A DNA stretch of 64,000 nt from positions 58,304,278 through 58,368,277 of the forward strand of contig OY987303.1 of assembly GCA_963920635.1 (NCBI GenBank), written 5' to 3'. Each line of letters starts with the position of its first letter. Position 1 is the stretch's first letter. Positions 24,001 through 36,000 of the stretch are shown here, piece after piece. Both the position numbers and the translations under genes were made by a program. This DNA is from Pseudeuparius sepicola (lineage: Eukaryota; Arthropoda; Insecta; Coleoptera; Anthribidae). The notes under the pieces are model-generated. The model saw nothing but the letters and a program-made list of their open reading frames with translations, did no database searches and had not been told where the DNA came from.

Positions 24001-27000
24001 TTTCGATTTCCTTTTAAAAACGATTACTTTCTAAGGAACATGTAGAATGCCTATGAAACACCTACCTTACTGACATTTCCAGGATTGTTTGCACCATTTT
24101 CTGTTTTCTTGCTTTTTTACATTAAAAGTCACACAACACAACATTCACATTTTCTAAATCTGTTGGGGATCTCTTGGTTTCCCTCTGCTATTCCTTTTGT
24201 TTGAAGCGAGGTACTCAGCCTGACGACCACGACGAGGTAGATCCCCTCCGCCAGGAAAACCCCGAAGGGTAACCAAAAAATCACAACTGCACTAGCACAC
24301 ATTGCACATGCAAAGCACTACAGTAGCTGTTCAAAGAGGCCGCCGTTAACTTCGATGCACAAATTCACTCGGTTAACTAAAGAAGTCCGGATACGTGCAA
24401 AAAGTCCATGATTATTCCGGATTTGAACAGCTGCACCTTCAATTCGTTCACGTAACTGCTGCTCGTTGGCGATTTCCTGCTCGTACACAATCGCCTTCAT
24501 GAATCCCCAAATACAAAAATCCATTGGATTCAAGTCTGGTGATCGCGGCGGCCATGCAATGGGCCCTCCTCTTCCGATCCAACGGTTGGGGCATTGGTCG
24601 TCTAAAAGTGCACGAACAGGTCTCGCAAAATGGGCTGGTGCACCATCGTGCATAAACCACATGTCATGCAGTATTTGTAGTGGCAAATTATCAAACAAAA
24701 CATTTGTCAGAAAATACAAGTATCGTTCAGCGTTTAAATTTTCCGGTAGAATGTATGGTCCAATTAATCGATCTCCATAAACTCCTGCCCAAACATTGAT
24801 GGAAAACCGACGTTGGAAATTAAACCGCCGAACAGCATGTGGGTTCTCATCGGACCAAATATGGCTGTTGTTTCTAAAAAAAAACAACAAAAATTAGAAA
24901 TATTCACAATTTTGGCGAAGGCGTTAGGATTGACATAGCCAATTTTATAATAAATAAAAAAGATAATATGGAAGAGAGAAAGCTATAAGTAAGTAAAAAA
25001 TTTACATACGTGTAAACCCCAGCACGTGTGAAGCAGCATTCGTCTGTCCAAAGAATGTTGAAAACAAAGTTTGGGTCTTGGGCGATTCGATCACGTAGCC
25101 AAGTGCAGTAGGTCATTCTCACCGGAAAATCATTTGCTTCTAATGCTTGGACCTTTTGTATGTGATAAGGGTGAAGGCCGTTTTCCCTTACAATCCTCCA
25201 TGCCTGTAAATAATTTTATTGTTACATTTTAAATTTTATGTAGGTATTAGGTGCAAGCAAAGACAATCCCATCACATGGGATAGTCTTTGGTAGAAGTCA
25301 GTTTTATTGGTTTTATTTTACTTGCCTTGTTCTGAGATATTCCCAATCTCCTTGCAATAGCTGTAGTGCTTATGGAAGGTTGCTCGCCCACCCCTTCGAG
25401 CTTGCAAAACACCAGTGTTTCGCATACGTTGTACAATGTTCACGAAAGTACGTGGGTTAGGCATATTTGCCCTGTTAGGAAAACGAATACGGTATTCTGC
25501 TGCAGCTCGATGTGCACTTTCATCGCATCTCCCGTACATTATAACCATGTCCGTTAACTCGGCGTTCGAATACTCCGGCATTTTCACAAAGACGCTGAAC
25601 GATTTGCCGCGAAAATCAAGACCAAACTGGGAAATAACGCCATGTTACGTTCGCAAATGCCCTCCGTCGGCTACTAGCCAAACTTGAAAAGGTTTGTTCC
25701 AACAGGACCAATAACCGTGCTGAAGCACGTTCAGCGCATGCGCACTACCCCACTGGCTGTTCCAACTGAATTATGTACCTACCGACACGGGACGATACAC
25801 GCACTGTTCCAGCCGATTTATGGATCATTTGTGTATCGTCCTTGTACGATAAAAACGGTCCCTGGTCTAAAGCAATAACCGCGTGTACTGACATGCGCAG
25901 TGTATAGTCATGTGACAGAGATAAACAATAACCTCATATTTTTGTTTTTACGTAGATGGTTTTAAATCGATGGCTGGGATCGTGTTTTTTATTTCTTGTT
26001 GGTTTTTGGCTTGTTGGGTAGGGCGGGGAATCGTTGAACAATAATTTTTTAGAGTGAAGAGTGAGGTTAGCCCACCGAACATTCGGTTAGCCACATATTA
26101 AACACGCAGGTTAGGTGCGGTCACAAAACGTGATTTGGTCGATTTGATTCACAATCCGTTCCATCTGAAATTTTCTTTGGGATCGCACATGAACGGTGCA
26201 AAACTAGCGCATGCGTTCTTTAAGGGTTATCATCTAGTTCATGTACAGTTCTGTGACGGTACGTAAATTCGAGTTGGAACAAATGATCCCAAAGAAAATT
26301 TCAGATGGAACGGATTGTGAATCAAATCGACCAAATCATATTTGTGACCGCACCTAACCTGCGTGTTTAATATGTGGCTAACCGAATGTTCGGTGGGCTA
26401 ACCTCACTCTTCACTCTAAAAAATTATTGTTCAACGATTCCCCGCCCTACCCAACAAGAAATAAAAAACACGATCCCAGCCATCGATTTAAAACTATCTA
26501 CGTAAAAACAAAAATATGAGGTTAATGTTTATCTCTGTCACACGACCATACACTGCGCATGTCAGTACACGCGGTTATTGCTTTAGACCAGGCACCGTTT
26601 TTATCGTACAAGGACGATACACAAATGATCCATAAATCGGCTGGAACAGTGCGTGTATCGTCCCGTGTCGGTAGGTACATAATTCAGTTGGAACAGCCAG
26701 TGGGGTAGTGCGCATGCGCTGAACGTGCTTCAGCACGGTTATTGGCCCTGTTGGAACAAACCTTGTATGTACAGTTAGTTGCCTAGCTAGGAAGTTATGA
26801 AATGACGAACGGGGCAACGCGGAGCAGTCGAAAAAACGTTTCATAGACTCGACCGGGCCGATACGTCGCTTAATTCATACCGCCGAGGCTTCAGAACAAT
26901 AAATCCTTTATCTATGCTTCAGAAGAGGTTAGATGGTGGACAAGAATTCATCAGAGGAGCTCCGGGGGTATTAAGGGAGACGGCTTGTGGTGTCGCGGTA

Positions 27001-30000
27001 ATGAGCTTTCCGCGAGAGTAGGAACCGGTCCGGATACGAGCTAAGGTAAGGGGAATCTAATAGCGCTGCATCTGTACAGATTCAAATCGATTGTTATTTA
27101 TGTATTTTTTAAATTTGTTTGAGTAAAAAGGTATTTTCACCGTTCCTAAATCAACGGCAACACCGCGGAAAATAACTTCAGCTGTCAGTACCTTCAGAAG
27201 CCAAATTGGATGACGTCATTAAAGGCGGGGATTTACAGGGAAAATAGGGGTCTTTACCCGTTTTTTTAAAGATCGTAAAAAAAATCTAAAAATATTTTTC
27301 TATGTTTTCTTAAGCCATCCTGCGCACGTGGTAAAATTTTTTGTACTAAGTCATAGTTAACCCTGTATAATCCATAATTCGTTAAAAACTATGGAAATAT
27401 ACTCGTATATGTTCCAAGAAGTTTTGTTTTCAGAATAGTATTATAATTTATCTATCGAAAATTATATATTGCGATTTGAGGGCCGATATTTGGTATGTGC
27501 TCCTTCTATAAATAGGCAAATATATTAAAGAAATTAAAAAAAAAGTTCAAGGTCGCCATTCTAAAGATTTTTTTGGATATAAGATATAAATAAATTACCA
27601 ATGTTTTCATAAAATCCCTACACCTGGAATCGGCAAATGGCGGTGAACTTTATATGATCCTGTGTTTCACTTCTTAGTTTACATTATGATAAGCCCTTTC
27701 TCACAATATAATTAGAAAATTGTTTTGTGCTATTGTGTACCAGCGTCAAATCAGATTTCCGCATTTTTGGACACATGTTTATACAGTGACCGGCAGAAAG
27801 TTGGACACAAATGGAAAACTTTTTTATTATTAATTTCTCAGAAAATTTTATTCTTGATAAAACTTGGCACATCATTTCAAACTCAAAACGCACATATCAA
27901 AATTTAAATTTTGGATACGAAGTAGATTAAAAAATGTCAAAATAACTCAAGAGTAAAGTACCCTTATTTTTTAAAATACGGTAAAAAGTTACTTACAAAA
28001 GTTGTTTGGAATCAAAGATGGATGTCAGATTTAAAGTCACAGCCACCTAGTAAAAAAAAATAAATTTAAGTTTTTTTGTACTTTTTTCTTTTTCGACCAC
28101 CCTGTGTATTATAAAAAACAAAATACGTCAAGTGCAACTTACCATCAGATAACACATGAATTTGCTACTAAACTTTAATTTTGTTCGATTAGCAGCTAGA
28201 AATTTAAATTAATCGAAATCAGAGTTTAAAAATATTAAATTTTTGTGTCCAACTTTCTGCCGGTCACTGTATTAACTTTTGTTCTTAGAATTGGTTAAAG
28301 ATCACGACCTTGAAATATTTTGACAATCTTAAGTTACACCGTGTATATCTAGAGGCTCGAAGAATCAAGAATTTGATCTTTAGTGTATTAGTTTGTTGAT
28401 TTCATTTTTCCATATATTATTATCTTGTAACCTTTGGAACCTGTTGTTCCGCTACATACCCCTCCCCCCCTCTACAATTCCATCGCCCCCATAATTGCCC
28501 AAAACCTACATCGAAAAACCGTATCCGACCCCCGATGCATGGTAAATTTCCTCAGATTTGGGGATTTTTGGAGCTCAAGCCTCGATCCGTTTAACTTGGA
28601 CCCAAGTGATTTTGAATAATCAAAAATTCGAATAAAATTGAAAAAAAAAAAAATTTATTTAAAACTTTTAATAAACTAAAGTCGAAATTAGAGATGGGTT
28701 TGTACCGGGTAAATTCGTTTGCTCTTTGGAAACTCATATGTACCCTGAATGTACCGAGTGCATTGCTTTTTTGCAATACTAAATAAGTGATATTTGAATG
28801 GAATTAACTAGAAAATTAGAATGAAAATACAGTTTTAAGCATTTTTGGTCTTTTATTCATAAAAATAAATATGTTGATTGTTGCCTTTGCTTTGCTACAT
28901 AACGTGTAATAAAATATTTAAAAATAAAACAAGACAAAATAAATATACATTCTAGGTACATCATGAAGCAGAAAACAGTCTTCTTACAAAGCAAGTTCTT
29001 TGTGTTGTAAGTCTACGTCACACCGACAGACATCCCCCTCTCCGCCAGTTTTTGTCCGACCGCCAGAGGGCGTTGAAGGCTGTTTCTGGGCAGCCATGTT
29101 GTGCCGATTTCTAGAGTTTCTGTTGTCATTATTTAGGTATAAGTCTTCTTCTTCCCCGTTTTCACTTCAATTCAAATAACCCGCCAAAAACGCAGCTTTC
29201 TTATTGGCCTCCCCTCTACTGACAGCACAAATTGTGGCCGTATCACAGAAAATATAGTTCCGCAACAGAAAGCTCCTTAACAATATAGTAAAATTATTAT
29301 AAGAAGTCCTTACTGGGACTGTCAATTGGTAATTTCGAGATCCTAAGTTGGCATCAATGGAGCAAAAAAATGCAACCGGGTCAAAAGTTCAGGTCAGTAA
29401 CGAGCCCATTTGCACAATGAATAACTACTAATAACACGAACAAGAACAACACAGATAACGGTAGAACTCACGAAACGTACAAAACTCGCGAATATTTTCA
29501 CTGCCCAAAGTTTGAACCATTTTGAACCACAAAATATATAAGTATAGGTCTTTACTTTCACAACACGGAAAACGGAATTAGTACGCACCATAGACGCTGT
29601 CACAAGTAGCCGATTTTACCAATATACCAAAATGAAAGTGTTTCCATGACGTTTGAAATTATTATTAAAATGAGTTCTAGTCATAGTTATTTTTATTTGT
29701 AGCAGTATAATCGTGATTGCAATATGGTTTTTATTTTATTATGTTCTTTTTTTCGTATCACTTGGGTAACTTTTCACATCATATATCAATGAGTGACGTC
29801 ATTAACTGGTTGCGACGCATATACCAATATTATACCCATGGTTAACGAAAAATTCCTAGGAATTTTGTGGAGAATGTCATCTGACAAAATCGGGACTTCT
29901 TACAGTATACCTGTGAAATGGACTCCAACTACAGACTCCAAAAACAAGCAGATTGCATTTATCATGAAATGATATTTTCACAAAATATGATCTTCCCAAT

Positions 30001-33000
30001 GCATAGATTAGCCAACATTTAATAGTGGACCTCAATATCAATGCATTTGGAAAATATTAAAGCTTCAAAGTTGGAGTCCATTTGACAGCTGTCATTAAGG
30101 AGCTTTCTGTTCTAAATATAATTTCTGTGGCTGTATATATGCCGGATATCGTTGTCCGCTGACAAGTTAAATAGACGAACAAAAATAACATCATTTAAAA
30201 AAATATTTTTAATAAAATGTCATCATTTTTTCATTTCATTTTATAATAAATGTATACCGTTGTTTAATGAAAACTGTTTTCTTGGTGCTATAAAACCGAT
30301 TTTATAGCGATTGGCCTATAAAAAACGTTTAGTATAGTATTTCAAACGAGTATCAAAAAAGATACAGTTTGGGTCAATAGGGTACTTGACGAAATTTTAC
30401 AAGCTTGATAAAACAATTCCTGGACACTTGCCTAAGACCCTACGATTATTTAAAAAATATATATTTACGTACTTATCAAGTTTTTAGACTTTCTTCGAAA
30501 TTTGGCGGGAAAGCACTTATGACGTCACAAGTGTTTTAAAAAGACAATTTGGCAACATAGCAATACCACTAAAGTGTTCTAAGACATAACCTTATTCGGC
30601 AGTGAAAGTTGCAAGGAAAGTTGAAATTTCAGAATTCTAACCTCAAACTCCCAGACTTATGATGCCCCGTGAAACCACATTTAGTCAAGAAGTGTTTTTT
30701 TTTCGTAAATACCTATTCAATCGTTTTTCTGCAAATTTTTTGGCTAGGTTGGGCCGGAATTCGGGCTCAGTATTAAGCACTATGGCGCCTTTATAAACGC
30801 GCCTTCAAGATGGTCCCTAGGCCGAGGTTCTCTCTTTATTAATAACTCATAATACAACTGTACTATTACTACAACGTAGGTAGGTACAAACCTTTGCAGT
30901 TTTATCCCATGAATTTCGGCAGACGCCAACATCGGATTATTAGAAAAAATTTGTGCTACTTAAAAAGCATCCCAATTTCGGCAAATTACGGATTTTCCTT
31001 TTAGGGTCCATGATATCTTACCTTACACATCTAACAACACGATAACTAGGTCCGCAAATAATATATATAATAGTAAATATTAATAACAAACTATAATAAA
31101 TCGCACAGATATTAATATCTAATAATGTTTTGACTTAGCGATATACGGAATCGGAATGACAGTTGGCATCACGGGATGTCATCTGCCGATCAAAAAACCA
31201 TACGTGTTAGATGACATGTGGATATATGCATATGGTTAGATGCCTAGGTGGGCAGGTAACGTTGCCACATAGGCGAATATTTCCCCCATTATTGATACCT
31301 GAATATTTATAGTACGTTCCGTATACAGATATTTTAACTAAAGTGTTACGTGGCAGAGATGAAGGATATAGTTTCCAGCGTGTGCAGCATAAACAGACAC
31401 CATTTTGCTATAGAGGAGTCAATATGCGGAATAAAAAAGCCTTTATGTGACAAAATTTGTGTGTGCAATTGCGTTAGTTAAAGCTCAAAAGTTGCAATAC
31501 ATTAAGTAACAGATATTCATAGGCAAGCTGGAAACTGCAATTTGTCCTTGTTCCACGAAATATTGGAAACGGGCACCGGCAACGTTACAGTTCCGTTCCT
31601 CCTGAGAGGTACAGAGTTGCCACTTTTGGCGTTCTGGACAATAGAACGACGAAACTGTAGATTTCAGCCTGAACAAAATTGTGCAACTTCGTCTTTAATT
31701 ATCATGAATAAATAAGTGTTAAAAGCCGTTGTTTCATTTATTACGTGTTATGTTGGTGCATCTACTGTAAACAGAGTAAAATTTTAGAGCAATTAAAAAT
31801 ATTGTCAAGTACCCTATTCTGAGAACTTTTCCTGCCTAAAATCTGGGGAAATGAATTTCTGACGTCCGGCAACACGGCTCCGACATGTGTGTGTGTTCGT
31901 TCGGCTTGCAGAGCAACCAGGCGGGCCAGGTGGCCGGCGGGTTCGCCCGCGGCCCCAGCTCCGTCTCCTCGCTCGTCAGGCTCGCGTTGGGCGGCCACTT
32001 CGCCGGCGGCGGCCCGCTCAGCGCCGCCCAGAGCTACCCGAGCCTGGCGGCGGGCGGCGGCGGGGGTGGAGCGACTGGGGCTGGCGGCGGCGCGGCGACG
32101 GGGGCGGCGGGCGGCGGCTGCGGCGCGGCCGCCCCGCCCGCCCGCCAGCTCGGCCACGCGCACGCCGTCTCGCTCACCAGCACGAGCAGCGACAGCGAGC
32201 AGGTGTCGCTCGAGGTAGGGGCGGTGGGGGCCGGCGGGGCTTTGCACGTTTTTAGGCTTTAGGCCGCGCACGAACCGAAAGCGATGCTCGGGAAATGCCA
32301 TAGAGATCATATAAATAGGTAGGGAACAAGGAAGGGGAGAATTTAAACTCAAGGGGGCGGAGCTAGCCTGCGCATCTTGGCGGCGCAGCCTATATCTCTA
32401 TATATATCTCTATATCATGTTTTCAGTTTAGACAGAGGCGTCACTTTCAGTTTACCGTTTCGAGCGAACAGATCTTCAGTGGCGGCGTTAATTTGAAGTT
32501 TTCTTTATTGCGTGTGTGTTGTTTTGTTCAGTGTTTTGTCTTATGATCATGAGTGAGACAAAAGCGGGGGTGTTATGTGCACAGCGAAAGGCTGCGTGGG
32601 TGAACAAAAGTAACTACAGGTTATCGTTCTCCTTTCCAAAAGAGCATTGGTAGATAATTAATTGTGAAATCTCTGGGAATTCAGGTTCAATTTACTGTAT
32701 TATCAAAACCTTCCACCTAAGTATCTAAAGGCAGACTTAATTTAAGGATTTAATTTAAAAATCGTAAAATAAAACACTGAAAATGCATGGTGTAGTTCAC
32801 GCGGTTTCACTTAAGAATAAGTTAATATCTTAAGTCATTCGTAAATAAAATTATCGAACTTACATGTAATTTAAGACAAAAAGGCATAAAAACAACAAAA
32901 AACTTTCAAATCAAAAATATGTTTTTTGGGCTAAATTTTATATGAAGCAAATGTGGATAAATAGAATACATAATAAGGGTTAAATTAAATCATAAATCCT

Positions 33001-36000
33001 GTCCTTAAATTAAATCTGCATAAACAGGAAACAGGCCATACGTTATTGTTACTAGTGTGGGTTTACTCCGTTTACCTGTGTTCATACCTATGTACCTGCG
33101 CTTAGTTTTTTTTTATCGAGAAGTTAGGCACCCTTCTAAAGTACATAATAACGACAAACACGCCTGTAATATAGTACGTAGTACGTAATAGCATTAAAAA
33201 TTATAGACAGAAATTGAAAATGTACAAACAAAAATAAGCTTATTATATGGAAACATCATAAAGTTTATTTTATGGAAAAAATATTTTTTTTTACTAACTA
33301 TATCTATTCGCATACAAATGTCCAAGTTTTTTCGCATAGTCGTAGGTACCTACTGATTTTAATGAAGGAGACAAAAACGAAACTGTTTTAGAACTGGGTA
33401 GGTATATTGAATTAATCCGATGTAGACAATATTCTAATACATACAATACCTATGTTTTGTTTTTCATTTGTATTCTACAAAATGATTGCTTAAAAATATT
33501 GCTCGGGCAGTCATCAAATTTTAAGATCAATAAAATATTAAATTTTTGGAATAAGATAAGAAAAATCACCTTTCCATACCTACTAAATATTTCAGTTATC
33601 TAACTACCTTAAATTAAAAATATTCCTTCAAAATCCAATTAACATTTTCGCCTGTTCCAATCATCATTTCAGTATGTATGATTTGTTTTGTGTTTATAAA
33701 TGAATGATTTAAAATATCTGAGTACAGACCTACACTATCCCTTCACTAAATTCATACGGCCCTGTTTTCTAAACAGACAACATGGCGACCACCGGCTTCC
33801 AAAGATCAAAGGCGCCGCCGTCGAGTTTATGTTCTCCCCTTCCTTATTCTCTGGCTGGACGATATTTTTTATACGTAGGATGCGCGGAAAATTTTTGACG
33901 AATTTAAAATCATAAAATAGTAAAAAAATAGTAATAAATAGGCCCAGTGGACATGCGCATTTGCAATTTGAGGTAGTGTTTTGTGAAACTTGACACTCTT
34001 TGACAGCCATTTGACAGCGACAAACTAAGTATAACCTACCGTTGTTTGCATCATAGACGCTTTGTGGCATAATTTTTTCGATTTTCAGCTAATTATTAAT
34101 AGTTTCTTCGCGTTTTAGTTGTTTGAGTGTTTTATCTAATTAAGTGATCATCTCGAATATGTTCTGCTCATTTTACACCAGAGTGTTTAAAAACGAAACG
34201 ATTCAAAACGCAGCTAATTGAAAATGCGGTACCAACTCTTCTATTAAAACCACCTAAACCATCATTTAAGTAAGTATATTAACATGATTGTGGTGTAAGA
34301 AACTATTAGTAGCTTATTTGTTTTAGTGTTAAAGTTATAAAGGTAGATGAAAACAAGTCAAGTTCTAGCATCAGTGAAGCAAATTCTAGTAGTTTGGACG
34401 AAACTAGTTTTACAAGTATAAACGAACCTAGTTGTAGTTATCCAAGTCTTAACCAGTCCATGTTGAGGTGAGCTTAATTTATTATCAATATACAAGTTTG
34501 TAGGGAGATAGTAATTCAGAAAAACAACCACTTTTGAATTGTGCGGTCTGAAGGTCTAATGCGCATGTTCCATAGGCAAATCCACATTTTGCCATAAAAA
34601 GGGACTTGTTCAGCACTCTACCTATATATATTATCTCTATGGGAAACGCCCACGAACCGCTGCCGAACTGTTCGAGAGCGGCTTGCGGGCAAGATGTCCG
34701 GACGAGATTTGTGTCGTGTTCGGCTTGTTTCGTATTGTCGTTGTTTGGAATTGGGTGTTCGTTCGCTATCGAGTCGCTTGAAAATAATTTTGAAAATGCG
34801 AATACAGATGAAAATTTGAAAATATGAGACAATAGAGAGTTAAAGTAAAGCCCTATATGTAGACGTAGACATAAAAAATGACAGCTACGCGTGCGCGTTA
34901 AACAGTTTTCAAACGTACGTTACTTGAGTGGACTTACGGTTGACGTAAACTTGCGTACACTCGAAATGCAGCTGAAACCTTGATGCGGAAACAGCCTGCT
35001 GTGAGCCGAGTGATTAAAATCTAGGAATATAGATACAGTACAAATATACGAACGTAGAACCACGCTTACGTCAATGAGTTACATCTGTGTAATAAATACG
35101 TATAGGGCTTTGCTTTAACTGTCAAATGAATAGCTTGCGGTCACAACTTTATTTATTACAAATTAAATATTGCGATTTGAGGGCTGATATTTGGTATGTG
35201 CTGCTCTTTCTATAGATAACCAATATATTAAAGAAATAAAAAAATGTTCCAGTCCTCCATTTAGTCTTTAGTAAATTAATTTTGAAGTAAGAAAACAGCA
35301 GGTGTTGCTTGAGGTAGAGGGGGGTGATGGATGGTGCTTTGCATGTCTTAAGCTTTAACAATAATAATGTGGAAATGACGAATTTTCTTACAGAATACAA
35401 ATGTATGTTAAGTTGTTTTGCCGTACTTTAAGGGCTTCGTCAAAGCTGGAAGGTCTTTGAAAAATGTTTTTTTTTAGTAAATGAAAAAATTGTCTTGAAA
35501 TAATTGTTAACTGACAAAATGTAGTTATTTATAAGTAACTTGATAACTAAAACAATGTTTTCATTAATTTTAGTTCGTCAATGTTTTTCTGCAAACAAAT
35601 CTATTAAAATTTGAAAATATGAGGCAATTTTGTGGGATGATATTTAACTGACCAGAAAAAGCGGAATTTGTATTTTTCTCTTAGATTTATATTTTTTTTT
35701 TTGCAAAATCTTAACTACAAATTGACATCAATTGAATTTTTTAATTGAGGTTTTCGCCACCAAACTTGTTAAAAGACATGTCAAGTTGCCTGAAAAATTA
35801 ATAAATTCTTAACAGTAAATGAACGAAACTTTGAACGTGTAACTCAAAAAATAACTTCAAGAAATTTGTTTTCTGAGCTTTCGGAGAATAAATCTTCCTC
35901 CTTTCTCAAAGATCATGTCACGTCAAAGTGAAATACAGATTAATACATTTCAGGTTAAAATGTCATGACAATAGAAACAATAGTCTAGCCACCTCTCTGA

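Larger units (their letters stand above)
23755..27365 (-). mobile_element. full-length DD41D Tc1/mariner-superfamily element with a nested palindrome
   Basis: Terminal inverted repeats of about 33 bp start CAGGGTTAACTAT and are flanked by TA (23753-23754, 27366-27367). It contains the transposase gene on the minus strand (24318-25587) and a 1.08-kb palindromic insertion (25690-26769). Total 3611 bp; without the insertion about 2.5 kb. Confidence 0.88.

Noticed and set aside
25684..26844. Two identical short open frames in opposite orientations
   Set aside because: They are the same sequence in the two arms of the 1.08-kb palindrome.
20474..31676. Repeated small frame starting [12 protein letters not shown] at 14613, 20474 and 31485
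   Set aside because: Falls in the shared end of the 1.45-kb elements; too short and variable to support as coding.
31762..32352. Minus-strand open frame of 196 codons
   Set aside because: Antisense shadow of HECTD1 exon 31912-32214; crosses splice sites and shows no domain.
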